Notes under the pieces: generated by a model | The model's input: the letters and a program-made list of their open reading frames with translations, nothing else | Told to the model about the DNA's origin: nothing | Databases searched by the model: none | Position numbers and translations under genes: made by a program | Origin: Mycolicibacter hiberniae | Lineage (GTDB): Bacteria > Actinomycetota > Actinomycetes > Mycobacteriales > Mycobacteriaceae | Assembly (NCBI RefSeq): GCF_010729485.1 | Contig: NZ_AP022609.1 | Coordinates: forward strand, 682,001-746,000 | Direction: 5' to 3' | DNA: 64,000 bases | Part shown: positions 20,280 to 32,565 of the stretch, in pieces | Layout: every line of letters begins with the position of its first letter | Numbering within the stretch: position 1 is the stretch's first letter

Positions 20280-20701
20280 GCCGAGGCGCGTCGCTCACCG
20301 AGCCCGCGACGCCTACCGACAGCCCGGCGTTCACCTTCGTCGTGCTGGCCCTGCTGGCCCTTGACGGAGCGCTCTGCGCCGTGGCCACCGCACTGCTGCT
20401 GCCCGCCCACATCGGTTCCGTTCCCTTTCCGCTCAGCGCCGTGATCGGGGGACTGGTCAACGCCGGTCTGGTGTGGGTGGCGCTGCGGCGCACGCCCTCG
20501 CTGCGCCTGGCCGTGCTGCCGCTGTGGGCATGGTTGCTCACGATCGCGCTGATGACCCTGGGCGGACCCGGGGGTGACCTGATCTTCGCCGACCGGGGTG
20601 TGATGGCCTACGGCGTGCTGTTGATGATCGTGCTGGGCAGCGCACCGGCGGGATGGCTGCTGTGGCGTCGCCGCCAGCCCGCACCGTCGACGGCCAGGTG
20701 A
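20276..20701 (+). CDS. Small integral membrane protein (Rv1171-like)
   Basis: 141 residues if started at TTG 20276; no ATG or GTG is available early in the frame. Four hydrophobic segments are visible: [61 protein letters not shown] and [20 protein letters not shown], followed by a basic tail [12 protein letters not shown]. This suggests a four-helix inner-membrane protein with a cytoplasmic C-terminus. The function is unknown. It lies between mshB and fbiC, as does Rv1171 in M. tuberculosis. Confidence 0.75.
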   Translation: MSRGASLTEPATPTDSPAFTFVVLALLALDGALCAVATALLLPAHIGSVPFPLSAVIGGLVNAGLVWVALRRTPSLRLAVLPLWAWLLTIALMTLGGPGGDLIFADRGVMAYGVLLMIVLGSAPAGWLLWRRRQPAPSTAR

Positions 20702-20774
20702 TCCCGGCGGACCGTCGGGCCCGGTGTGCGCTCGCCGGGACGCCGATGGCGGCGGCTACTGTGGCGGTTATGGC

Positions 20775-25390
<4,616 letters not shown>

Positions 25391-25951
25391 TCAGTGCCTG
25401 TCTGCCCGCAGTGCCGCGCCGACTTCGTCGAGCCAGTCGATCGCGCTTTCCTCGGCCCGGATACCGCCGCGCAGAACCAGGTACTGATGCAGTGCGGTGC
25501 CGGTCAGCGAACCGGGATCCGGGAACTGCTTCTTCTCCAGCGCGCGGTAGACGTCCAAGCGCTGCGCACGTTCGGCGCGCAGGTCCGCGGCCTGCTCGCG
25601 CACCGCGGCGAGGTCACCGGCACCGGCTCCGCGGAGCTTGACCGCCAGTTCGCGCAGCCGGTTGTCGACCACCGAGCTTCCGCGCCCGGCCAGCGGCGCC
25701 GCGATCCAGCGGGCCAGTTCGGCGCGGCCGGCCTCGGCGACGGTGTAGACCTTCTTGTCCGGGCGGCCCCGTTGGGCGACCTCGGTGACCTGCACCCAGC
25801 CGTCGGCCTCCATGGCGCGCAGCGTCCGGTAGATCTGCTGGTGGGTGGCGCTCCAGAAGTAGCCGATCGAGCGGTCGAAGCGGTGCGCGAGTTCATAGCC
25901 CGAGCCCGACTGCTCGCTCAGCGACACCAGGATCGCGTGGGGAAGTGCCAC
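25391..25951 (-). CDS. PadR-family transcriptional regulator
   Basis: 186 residues from GTG 25951. The N-terminal PadR winged helix is clear: ALPHAILVSLSEQSGSGYEL, then SATHQQIYRTLRAMEADGWV and the wing KKVYTVAEAGRAELARW. The C-terminal half is a coiled-coil-like dimerisation domain (AVREQAADLRAERAQRLDVY), so it is a subfamily-1 (AphA/Vir-like) PadR. The operator-like palindrome at 25982-25999 overlaps its own -35 region. Counterpart of Rv1176c. Autoregulation together with fadH is the likely logic. Confidence 0.93.
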   Translation of the reverse strand: MALPHAILVSLSEQSGSGYELAHRFDRSIGYFWSATHQQIYRTLRAMEADGWVQVTEVAQRGRPDKKVYTVAEAGRAELARWIAAPLAGRGSSVVDNRLRELAVKLRGAGAGDLAAVREQAADLRAERAQRLDVYRALEKKQFPDPGSLTGTALHQYLVLRGGIRAEESAIDWLDEVGAALRADRH

Positions 25952-25958
25952 GCGACCG

Positions 25959-25964
25959 AGCTTA
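25959..25964 (-). promoter_or_regulatory. -10 box of the padR-fadH operon, leaderless
   Basis: TAAGCT on the minus strand, 7 nt, then GTG 25951. The matching -35 position (about 25982-25987) falls in the palindrome described next. Confidence 0.6.
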
Positions 25965-25981
25965 GGCAGCCCGAGACCCTA

Positions 25982-25999
25982 TATGCAACTAGTTGCAGT
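25982..25999. promoter_or_regulatory. Putative PadR operator
   Basis: TATGCA-N6-TGCAGT contains the perfect 14-bp palindrome TGCAACTAGTTGCA (25984-25997), and a further TGCAAC half-site follows at 25999-26004. The layout equals the AphA-type PadR consensus TATGCA-N6-TGCNNA except for the last base. It sits on the padR -35 region, where binding would repress. Confidence 0.65.
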
Positions 26000-26068
26000 G
26001 CAACGGTGTGCATAGCGGCCTGCGGCGGGCCGGGGACCTGCTGGTGGCTGCCGCCCGCCGGGGGCCTC

Positions 26069-26074
26069 TACTAT
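26069..26074 (+). promoter_or_regulatory. -10 box upstream of a 10-codon ORF and the aminotransferase
   Basis: TACTAT, 9 nt, then ATG 26084 of the short ORF; the predicted start of transcription is at or next to that ATG. Confidence 0.5.
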
Positions 26075-26083
26075 CAGAAACCG

Positions 26084-26116
26084 ATGAATCCACCGTGCGT
26101 CGCCGCAGCCTCGTGA
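26084..26116 (+). CDS. 10-residue upstream ORF overlapping the aminotransferase start
   Basis: ATG 26084 encodes MNPPCVAAAS and stops at TGA 26114-26116. The stop overlaps the GTG (26113) of the aminotransferase as GTGA. With a -10 box directly before it, the ORF is probably leaderless and would feed ribosomes into the downstream gene. The peptide itself is unlikely to have a function; it contains one Cys. Confidence 0.45.
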   Translation: MNPPCVAAAS

Positions 26117-27219
26117 GCCCCGTAACCGGCGGCAGGTCGGCCGCATTGCCCACCTTCCCGTGGGACACCCTGGCCGAGGCGACCGCGCTGGCCAGATCCC
26201 ACCCCGACGGCATCGTCGACCTGTCCGTCGGCACCCCGGTCGACCCGGTGGCCGACGTCATCCGCGACGCCCTGGCGGCCGCCTCGTCGGCGCCGGGCTA
26301 TCCCACCACCGCCGGCACCGCGGCCCTGCGCACGGCGGCGGCCGGTGCCCTGCACCGTCGCTACGGCATCACCGGGCTCACCGAATCGGCGGTGCTGCCG
26401 GTGATCGGCACCAAAGAGCTGATCGCCTGGCTGCCGACCCTGCTCGGCCTCGGCGAGCAACAGGTGGTGGTGGTCCCCGAGCTGGCCTACCCGACCTATG
26501 AAGTGGGTGCCCGGCTGGCCGGTGCGCGGTGGGTGCGCAGCGATGCCCCCCAGCTGCGCGACGGCCCGCCGCCGGCCCTGGTGTACCTGAATTCGCCGAG
26601 CAACCCGACCGGGGCGATCCTGGGCGAAGAAGAGTTGCGAGCCGTGGTCGACTGGGCCCGCGAGCACGACGTGCTGGTGGTCTCCGACGAGTGCTACCTG
26701 GGCCTGGGGTGGGACGCCGAACCGCGGTCGGTGCTGCACCCGGCGGTCTGCGACGGCGACCACCGCGGCCTGCTGGCGGTGCATTCGCTGTCGAAGACCT
26801 CCTCGCTGGCGGGGTACCGGGCCGGATTCGTCGCCGGGGACGCCGCGGTGGTGGCCGAATTGCTGGCGGTGCGCAAACACGCCGGGATGATGGTGCCCAC
26901 CCCGATCCAGGCGGCCATGGTCGCTGCGCTCGATGACGACGCACACGAACACGAGCAGCGCGAGCGCTACGCGCGCCGCCGTGCGACGCTGCTGCCGGCG
27001 ATCCAGGCGGCCGGGTTCACCGTCGAGTTGTCCCAGGGCGGACTCTACTTGTGGGCGACCCGCGGCGAGCCCTGCCGCACCAGCGTCGAGTGGCTCGCCC
27101 AGCGCGGCATTCTGGTGGCGCCCGGCGAGTTCTACGGGCCGGCCGGCGCGCAGCACGTGCGGGTGGCGCTCACCGCCACCGACGAGCGGATCGCCGCCGC
27201 GGCCGCACGGCTGAGCTAG
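26113..27219 (+). CDS. PLP-dependent class I aminotransferase (succinyl-DAP aminotransferase-like)
   Basis: 368 residues from GTG 26113; an alternative GTG at 26095 adds six residues. The fold-type I signatures are visible: YLNSPSNPTGAIL (Asn contacting PLP, near 165), VVSDECYLGLGW (Asp stacking on the ring nitrogen, near 200) and SLSKTSSLAGYRAGF (Schiff-base Lys near 236). Close relatives (Rv1178) are annotated as N-succinyldiaminopimelate aminotransferase, which fits a window that also carries dapD and dapE, but the substrate is inferred only. The ferredoxin gene that precedes it in M. tuberculosis is absent. Its stop shares CTAG with the convergent HNH gene. Confidence 0.88.
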   Translation: MSPVTGGRSAALPTFPWDTLAEATALARSHPDGIVDLSVGTPVDPVADVIRDALAAASSAPGYPTTAGTAALRTAAAGALHRRYGITGLTESAVLPVIGTKELIAWLPTLLGLGEQQVVVVPELAYPTYEVGARLAGARWVRSDAPQLRDGPPPALVYLNSPSNPTGAILGEEELRAVVDWAREHDVLVVSDECYLGLGWDAEPRSVLHPAVCDGDHRGLLAVHSLSKTSSLAGYRAGFVAGDAAVVAELLAVRKHAGMMVPTPIQAAMVAALDDDAHEHEQRERYARRRATLLPAIQAAGFTVELSQGGLYLWATRGEPCRTSVEWLAQRGILVAPGEFYGPAGAQHVRVALTATDERIAAAAARLS

Positions 27220-27920
27220 CCGGTCCCGCCGGCGCAGTCGGTGGCGAGGATCCGCTCGATGGCATCGTGTTCGGCCTGGGTGACCCACAGGCCGTAGCCG
27301 GACTTGACCGCGACGATCCGCGAGACGTACACGCACCGGTAGGACCTGTTGGGCGGCAACCAGGTCGCCGCGTCGCCGTCGCCCTTCTGTTCGTTGACCG
27401 GCCCGCTGGTGGCCTGCAGGTTCAGCGGATCATTGGCGAAGTTGCGCCGGGTGACCTCGTCCCACTGCTGGGCCCCCTTCTGCCAGGCGTCCGACAGGGC
27501 CACGACGTGGTCGACCTGCACCGCCCGGGAGGTCTCCCTGCCCCGCTGGAAGGCGACCACCGCACCGCTGTAGGGATCGGTCAAAACGCCCGCGAGCACC
27601 ACACACCCGTTGGTGCCCGGCTTGATCTCGGTGTCGGTCAGATCCCGGCGCAGGATGTCGTTGCGGGTATCGCAACCGTTGTGGCCGTAGGGAACCGTCA
27701 CGTCGTCGCTCCAGGCCGGCCCGAACTGTGCGCGGTGATAACCGGTCTTGGGAGCCCGCCCCTTGATCGGCAGGGCCCCGAGCAGGGTCAGCGCGGCAGG
27801 ACCATCCGCGGTGTCGGCGACCGGCTCGGCGGAGGCGGCGGCCGGCCCGAGGAGCAGCACCACCCCCGCGGCTGCCAGGGCAGCCGCCCACCCCGGTCGC
27901 CGGTGTTGCCGATCGCCCAC
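27216..27920 (-). CDS. Secreted HNH nuclease (DUF1524/GmrSD C-terminal type)
   Basis: 234 residues from GTG 27920, which is preceded by GGGAGGTGG. A signal peptide ends around residue 32 (AAASA). The mature protein has Cys residues in GCDTRND and NGCVV and the nuclease core DHVVALSDAWQKGAQQW (first His and Asp), then NDPLNLQATSGPVNEQKGDG (Asn) and a terminal segment with CVYVSR. This is the DUF1524 HNH arrangement seen in many exported actinobacterial nucleases. It probably cuts DNA outside the cell for nutrition or defence; the metal and specificity are unknown. Confidence 0.85.
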   Translation of the reverse strand: MGDRQHRRPGWAAALAAAGVVLLLGPAAASAEPVADTADGPAALTLLGALPIKGRAPKTGYHRAQFGPAWSDDVTVPYGHNGCDTRNDILRRDLTDTEIKPGTNGCVVLAGVLTDPYSGAVVAFQRGRETSRAVQVDHVVALSDAWQKGAQQWDEVTRRNFANDPLNLQATSGPVNEQKGDGDAATWLPPNRSYRCVYVSRIVAVKSGYGLWVTQAEHDAIERILATDCAGGTG

Positions 27921-28001
27921 GCCACCTCCCTGGCTCTGCCGGTTGGCGGGCAGGCTACCAGCGCGCTGCGACAGGCTTGGGCGCCGAACCCCGGCGCGCA
28001 A

Positions 28002-28007
28002 TAGGGT
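28002..28007 (+). promoter_or_regulatory. -10 box, leaderless
   Basis: TAGGGT, 6 nt, then GTG 28014 of psuG. Confidence 0.6.
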
Positions 28008-28013
28008 GGGGCA

Positions 28014-28916
28014 GTGCTCATCGATCCCGAAGTCGCCGAGGCGCTGGCCGCCGGGCGCGCGGTCGTGGCGCTGGAGAGCACCATCATCACCCACGGACTG
28101 CCGCGCCCGGACAACCTGCGCGTCGCCCGCGAGATCGAGAACGCGGTGCGGTCCGGCGGAGCGGTGCCGGCAACCATTGCGATGGTGGGCGGAGAGCCCC
28201 ACATCGGTCTCGACGACGAAGCGCTGTACCGCATCGCCACATCCGGTACCGCGGTCAAGGTCAGCGTCCGCGAGCTGGCCATGCTTGCCGCCGCGGGCGG
28301 CGACGGGGCGACCACGGTCGCCGCGACCGCCCACCTGGCCGCCGCGGCCGGCATCACCGTGTTCGCCACCGGCGGGCTCGGCGGCGTTCATCGCGGGGCG
28401 CGGGAGAACTGGGACGAATCGGCGGACCTGACGGCGTTGTCGCGCACCCCGGTGCTGGTGGTGTGCTCGGGGGTGAAGTCGATACTGGACATCGGCGCCA
28501 CCCTGGAGCGGCTGGAGACGCTGGGTGTGGGCGTGATCGGCTACCGGACCGACCGGTTTCCGGCCTTCTACCTGGCCGACTCCGGCCACCGGATCGACTG
28601 GCAGGTAGGCGATCCCGAGCAGGTGGCCGCTGTGCTGCACGCCCGCAGCCGGCTGGGCACCGAAGGCTACGGCCTGGTGCTGGCGAACCCGATCGCCCGC
28701 GAGGCCGAACTCGACTGCGCGCTACACGATCGGGTGCTGGCCGAGGGCCTGGCCGCCGCCGAGGCGCAGGGCGTCCGCGGCAAAGACGTCACGCCGTTTC
28801 TGCTCGAGCACTTTCACCAGGCAACTCAGGGCGCATCGGTGGACGCCAATGTCGCTCTGGTACTGGCCAATGCGCGCCTGGCGGGGCAGGTGGCCGTCGC
28901 CTACGCGGGCCGCTGA
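28014..28916 (+). CDS. psuG: Pseudouridine-5'-phosphate glycosidase PsuG
   Basis: 300 residues, the usual PsuG size. The enzyme breaks the C-C glycosidic bond of pseudouridine 5'-phosphate to uracil and ribose 5-phosphate. Family landmarks are the N-terminal [14 protein letters not shown] (Glu of ALEST as acid), [26 protein letters not shown], the Lys of CSGVKSILD and GLVLANPI. The usual partner, a PfkB-type pseudouridine kinase, is not adjacent: the next gene is a minus-strand regulator. The substrate may be made by a kinase elsewhere or imported. Confidence 0.94.
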   Translation: MLIDPEVAEALAAGRAVVALESTIITHGLPRPDNLRVAREIENAVRSGGAVPATIAMVGGEPHIGLDDEALYRIATSGTAVKVSVRELAMLAAAGGDGATTVAATAHLAAAAGITVFATGGLGGVHRGARENWDESADLTALSRTPVLVVCSGVKSILDIGATLERLETLGVGVIGYRTDRFPAFYLADSGHRIDWQVGDPEQVAAVLHARSRLGTEGYGLVLANPIAREAELDCALHDRVLAEGLAAAEAQGVRGKDVTPFLLEHFHQATQGASVDANVALVLANARLAGQVAVAYAGR

Positions 28917-28928
28917 GCCCCGCGGCGC

Positions 28929-29639
28929 TCAGCGGCTCCGCACCCTGGCGATACACATCTCGGGCTCGACGAACGGCTCCAACTGCGCGCTGCCGCCGGG
29001 AGCTCCCTCGGCGTTGAGCAACCCCCGCAGCAGGCCCAGGTGCATGGCGCAGCTGACCTCGGGGTGCGACTGGGCCAAGTCGCGAACCGGGCATCCGGAG
29101 AGCAGGATCGTGCGCCGGCCCGGGTCGCCGTCAGCGCCCGGCGCCGGCGCCGCGAGTTCCGCACCGAAACCCATGCGCGCAAAGATTCCGGTGATCCGCT
29201 CGGCGCAGTCGCCGATGCCCGAGGCCGGACCCGACCCGTTCGACGTGGGGTCGTGTGAGTCCAGAATGCGGTCCGCCCAGCGGCGACCCGCCCGCTCGGC
29301 GCGTACCCGGCGCTCCTCAACGGTCTCGCCCAGCTCCATCGCGAGGATCTCGGCGAGGCTGCGGTAGTCCAGCCGGTCCCGCACCGCCACGTAACCGGTG
29401 CGGGGGCGCCCGACGCCGTCCCGTTTGATCCGGGTCCGTGCGACCGCCCCGTCGTCGCACAACGCGTCTAAGTGGAACCGAACGGTGGTGACGTGCAGAT
29501 GCATGCGTTCGGCGAGCTCTGCGGCGTCGACGGCGCCGCTGGCCGCTCCCACCAACCGCAGCACTCGTTCCCGCTGCTGGTTCCGGGGTAACCGCTGACT
29601 GCGATGGGTTCCGCGCCGCTGGCCGGACTCGTCGTGCAT
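28929..29639 (-). CDS. Winged-helix regulator with a three-Cys C-terminal motif (SufR-like)
   Basis: 236 residues from ATG 29639, with GAGAGGGA upstream. The HTH is ERVLRLVGAASGAVDAAELA then LHVTTVRFHLDALCDDGAV (recognition helix) and the wing GRPRTGYVAV. The C-terminal domain has Cys183, Cys197 and Cys229 with SGCPVRDLAQSHPEVSCAMH, the same order of motifs as in SufR-type [Fe-S] repressors, though the spacing differs (C-x13-C-x31-C). It is divergent from fadD36 and may control it. The real SufR is normally with the suf operon, which is not here, so this is a paralogue with a probable cluster or metal sensor. Confidence 0.85.
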   Translation of the reverse strand: MHDESGQRRGTHRSQRLPRNQQRERVLRLVGAASGAVDAAELAERMHLHVTTVRFHLDALCDDGAVARTRIKRDGVGRPRTGYVAVRDRLDYRSLAEILAMELGETVEERRVRAERAGRRWADRILDSHDPTSNGSGPASGIGDCAERITGIFARMGFGAELAAPAPGADGDPGRRTILLSGCPVRDLAQSHPEVSCAMHLGLLRGLLNAEGAPGGSAQLEPFVEPEMCIARVRSR

Positions 29640-29754
29640 GAATTCCCTCTCGTTGAGGAGTCGTCCACGAATTGCAGGAGCTGATTCGTTGATACCACTT
29701 GCGGCGGTCGGCCGCCTTTCGGTCCGTCGGCCGGCCCCGCGACGAGGGCGGGGG

Positions 29755-29760
29755 TAACGT
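29755..29760 (+). promoter_or_regulatory. -10 box, leaderless
   Basis: TAACGT, 7 nt, then ATG 29768 of fadD36. Confidence 0.55.
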
Positions 29761-29767
29761 CCCCCGA

Positions 29768-31171
29768 ATGCTGCTGACCTCGCTGGCCGACGACGGCTCG
29801 AACGCCTCGGACATCGCCGATGCGGTGCGTATCGGCAACACCCTAGTGAGCCGCGCGGAGCTCAGCGGTGCCGGAGCCGCGGTGCTCGCAGACCTTGCCG
29901 GGGTGTCGCGGGTCGCGGTGTCGGCCACCCCGACGGCGCAGACGGTGCTGGCGGTCGCCGGATGCCTGCTCGCCGGGGTGCAGGTGGTGCCGGTTCCCGC
30001 CGACGTCGGCGCCGCCGAGCGCCAGCACATGCTGCGCGACTCGGGGGCGCAGGCCTGGCTGGGGGAGCGGCCGGAGGACCTCGCCGGTCTGCCGCACTTC
30101 GCGGCCCGTGCCGGATCGCCGCAGCGGCCGGTCGAACCGCCGGAAGACGACACCGCGCTGATCATCTACACCTCCGGCACCACGGGCCCGCCCAAAGGCG
30201 TCCAGTTGAGCCGGCGCGCGCTCGCGGCGGACCTCGACGCGCTGGCGCAGGCGTGGCAGTGGAGCCCGGATGACGTCCTGGTGCACGGCCTGCCGATGTA
30301 CCACGTGCACGGACTGGTGCTGGGCCTGCTGGGATCCCTGCGGGTGGGCAACCGCTTCGTGCACACCGGCAAACCGTCGCCGCAGGCCTACGCGGCCGCG
30401 GGCGGCACACTGTATTTCGGGGTGCCCACCGTGTGGTCGCGGGTGGTGGCCGACGCCGGCGCCGCTGCGGCGCTGCGGCCGGCCCGGCTGCTGGTCTCGG
30501 GCAGTGCGGCGCTGCCGGTCCCGGTGTTCGACGCGCTGGTCGCCCGGACCGGCCACGCGCCGATCGAGCGTTACGGCGCCACCGAGTCGCTGATCACCGT
30601 GAGCACCCGGGTCGACGGTGAGCGCCGGCCCGGATGGGTCGGTCTGCCGTTGCACGGGGTGCAGACCAAGCTCGTCGCCGACGACGGCGGCCCGGTGCCG
30701 CACGACGGTGCGACGATCGGGCGGCTGTCGGTGCGCGGACCGACGCTGTTCGAGGGATACCTCAACCGGCCCGACGCGACGGCAGCGGCCTTCGACGCCG
30801 ACGGGTGGTACCGCACCGGGGATGTGGCGGTGATCGACGCCGACGGCATGCACCGGATCGTGGGCCGCGAATCGGTCGACCTGATCAAGACCGGCGGCTT
30901 CCGGGTCGGGGCCGGGGAGATCGAGACCGCGTTGCTCGGTCATCCCGCGGTGTCCGAAGTGGCCGTCGTCGGCCTGCCCGACGAAGATCTGGGGCAGCGG
31001 ATCGTCGCGTTCGTGGTGCCCTCGCCGGACGGTGCCGCCCCGCCCGATGAACTGATCGACTATGTGGCTCAACAACTGTCGGTGCACAAGCGGCCGCGGG
31101 AGGTGCGGATCGTCGATGCCCTGCCCCGCAATGCGATGGGGAAGGTACTCAAGAAGGCGCTGCTGACGTAG
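29768..31171 (+). CDS. fadD36: FadD36-like acyl-CoA synthetase
   Basis: 467 residues of the ANL superfamily, at the short end of the family (M. tuberculosis FadD36 473). The ATP-binding P-loop is YTSGTTGPPKGVQ (near 135-147); the A5 motif is ERYGATESL and the A7/A8 motifs are YRTGDVAVID and GRESVDLIKTGGFRVGAGEIE. The catalytic C-terminal Lys is in RNAMGKVLKK. It lacks the N-terminal extension of FAAL-type FadDs, so it is expected to form CoA thioesters. The best known close family is malonyl/medium-acid CoA ligases; the true substrate is unknown. Confidence 0.9.
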   Translation: MLLTSLADDGSNASDIADAVRIGNTLVSRAELSGAGAAVLADLAGVSRVAVSATPTAQTVLAVAGCLLAGVQVVPVPADVGAAERQHMLRDSGAQAWLGERPEDLAGLPHFAARAGSPQRPVEPPEDDTALIIYTSGTTGPPKGVQLSRRALAADLDALAQAWQWSPDDVLVHGLPMYHVHGLVLGLLGSLRVGNRFVHTGKPSPQAYAAAGGTLYFGVPTVWSRVVADAGAAAALRPARLLVSGSAALPVPVFDALVARTGHAPIERYGATESLITVSTRVDGERRPGWVGLPLHGVQTKLVADDGGPVPHDGATIGRLSVRGPTLFEGYLNRPDATAAAFDADGWYRTGDVAVIDADGMHRIVGRESVDLIKTGGFRVGAGEIETALLGHPAVSEVAVVGLPDEDLGQRIVAFVVPSPDGAAPPDELIDYVAQQLSVHKRPREVRIVDALPRNAMGKVLKKALLT

Positions 31172-31204
31172 GCTGGCGCGAATCGAAACCAGAAGGGCGG
31201 TCCC

Positions 31205-31501
31205 GTGAACCCTTGGAAGCGCTTCAATCTCGCCGCGGTGGCCGTCCTTGCCTGCGCGACGGTCCTGCTCGGTGGCTGTTCGGCCGTGGAGAAGGCCATC
31301 AACAAAGGTGGTGACACCACCTGCGGAGAGTTCAACAGCCACAACGACGAGAAGCAGCGCTCGGCGGTGGCCAAGATGCTCGAGGACAAAAAGGGCGGCG
31401 AGCCCTCGAACCTGGAGCTTTCGGGAACGCAGGTGGCCGTCAGCGCCTACTGCAAGACCATCGGCAGAGACAGCGACAAGATCAGCAGGGCGGTGCTGTA
31501 G
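31205..31501 (+). CDS. Small lipoprotein with a two-Cys HdeA-like pattern
   Basis: 98 residues from GTG 31205, with AAGGGCGG upstream. It has a lipoprotein signal ending at the lipobox LLGGC (Cys25). The mature part has TTCGEFNSHNDEKQRSAVAKML and then AYCKTI, a short helical domain closed by one disulfide, which resembles the TC-x-(E/D)-F...C layout of HdeA/HdeB acid-stress chaperones. This resemblance is my reading of the pattern only. It follows fadD36 by 33 bp and may be co-transcribed. Confidence 0.75.
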   Translation: MNPWKRFNLAAVAVLACATVLLGGCSAVEKAINKGGDTTCGEFNSHNDEKQRSAVAKMLEDKKGGEPSNLELSGTQVAVSAYCKTIGRDSDKISRAVL

Positions 31502-31510
31502 CCGGCGCGC

Positions 31511-32455
31511 CTAGTTGGCGTGCAGGTCGGCGTTGAGCGCGATGCCCTGACCGTCGCGGGCCACCACCTCGACCGCGCCGGTCTGAGAGTTGCGGCGGAA
31601 CAGCAGGTTGTTCCCCCCGGCCAGCTCACGGGCCTTGGTGATGGTGCCGTCGGGCAGCGTGACCTTGGTTCCCGCGGTCACATACAGGCCGGCCTCGACC
31701 ACACAGTCGTCGCCCAGCGGGATCCCCAGCCCGGCGTTGGCTCCCAGCAGGCAGCGCTTGCCGATCGAGATGACCTGCGTGCCACCGCCGGACAGCGTTC
31801 CCATGATCGAAGCGCCGCCGCCGACGTCGGAGCCGTCGCCGACCACCACGCCCGCCGAGATGCGGCCCTCCACCATCGAGGCGCCCAGCGTGCCGGCGTT
31901 GAAGTTGACGAAACCTTCGTGCATGACCGTGGTCCCCGACGCCAGGTGCGCACCCAGGCGCACCCGGTCGGCGTCGGCGATCCGCACGCCCGACGGCAGC
32001 ACGTAGTCGACCATGCGGGGGAACTTGTCCACCCCGTAGACGGTCACCGGGCCGCGCCGGCGCAACCGGGCGCGGGTGGACTCGAAGCCCTCCACGGCGC
32101 ACGGGCCGTAGTTGGTCCACGCCACGTTGGTCAGCACCCCGAACAGGCCGGCGGCGTTGAGCCCGTGCGGCACCACCAGTCGGTGCGACAGCAGATGCAG
32201 GCGCAGGTAGGCGTCGTAGGCGTCGACGGCGGTGTCGTCCAAGGACGCGATCACGGTGCGCACCGCGACCGTCTCGGTACCGCGGTCCTCGTCACGGCCG
32301 ACCAGCCCGGCCAGGTCGGCGGGCACCTCGCCGGCGCCGAGCCGGATGGTTCCGGGCGCGCCCGAGCCGCCCAACTCCGGTGCGGGGAACCAGGTGTCGA
32401 GCACCGATCCGTCTGCGGCCAGCGTTGCGATTCCGACACCCGAAGCTCCAGTCAC
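31511..32455 (-). CDS. dapD: Tetrahydrodipicolinate N-succinyltransferase DapD
   Basis: 314 residues from GTG 32455 (M. tuberculosis 317). It transfers succinyl from succinyl-CoA to tetrahydrodipicolinate in the DAP/lysine pathway, needed for peptidoglycan cross-links. The left-handed beta-helix hexapeptide region is seen from [20 protein letters not shown] through [20 protein letters not shown] and [20 protein letters not shown]. The catalytic Glu is in MVEGRISAG. It shares a divergent 110-bp promoter region with dapE, the third enzyme in sequence on the same pathway. Confidence 0.96.
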   Translation of the reverse strand: MTGASGVGIATLAADGSVLDTWFPAPELGGSGAPGTIRLGAGEVPADLAGLVGRDEDRGTETVAVRTVIASLDDTAVDAYDAYLRLHLLSHRLVVPHGLNAAGLFGVLTNVAWTNYGPCAVEGFESTRARLRRRGPVTVYGVDKFPRMVDYVLPSGVRIADADRVRLGAHLASGTTVMHEGFVNFNAGTLGASMVEGRISAGVVVGDGSDVGGGASIMGTLSGGGTQVISIGKRCLLGANAGLGIPLGDDCVVEAGLYVTAGTKVTLPDGTITKARELAGGNNLLFRRNSQTGAVEVVARDGQGIALNADLHAN

Positions 32456-32462
32456 GCCGGTC

Positions 32463-32468
32463 AGGCTA
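32463..32468 (-). promoter_or_regulatory. -10 box of dapD, leaderless
   Basis: TAGCCT on the minus strand, 7 nt, then GTG 32455. Confidence 0.6.
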
Positions 32469-32474
32469 CCTTTT

Positions 32475-32538
32475 CCGCGAGCAGACGCAGAATCGCACGT
32501 TGAGGCGATTGCCCGTGCGATTCTGTGTCTGCTCGCGG
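32475..32538. repeat. 25-bp-arm palindrome between the dapD and dapE promoters
   Basis: The arms 32475-32499 and 32514-32538 are complementary at 24 of 25 positions; the one mismatch would be a G-U pair in RNA. The loop is 14 nt. The arms cover the expected -35 regions of both dapD (leftward) and dapE (rightward), whose -10 boxes lie just outside. It differs in sequence from the hairpin at 3373-3429. Confidence 0.8.
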
Positions 32539-32553
32539 GGGAAGCGCGCCCGT

Positions 32554-32559
32554 TAGTCT
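32554..32559 (+). promoter_or_regulatory. -10 box of dapE, leaderless
   Basis: TAGTCT, 6 nt, then GTG 32566. Confidence 0.6.
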
Positions 32560-32565
32560 GAGTGC

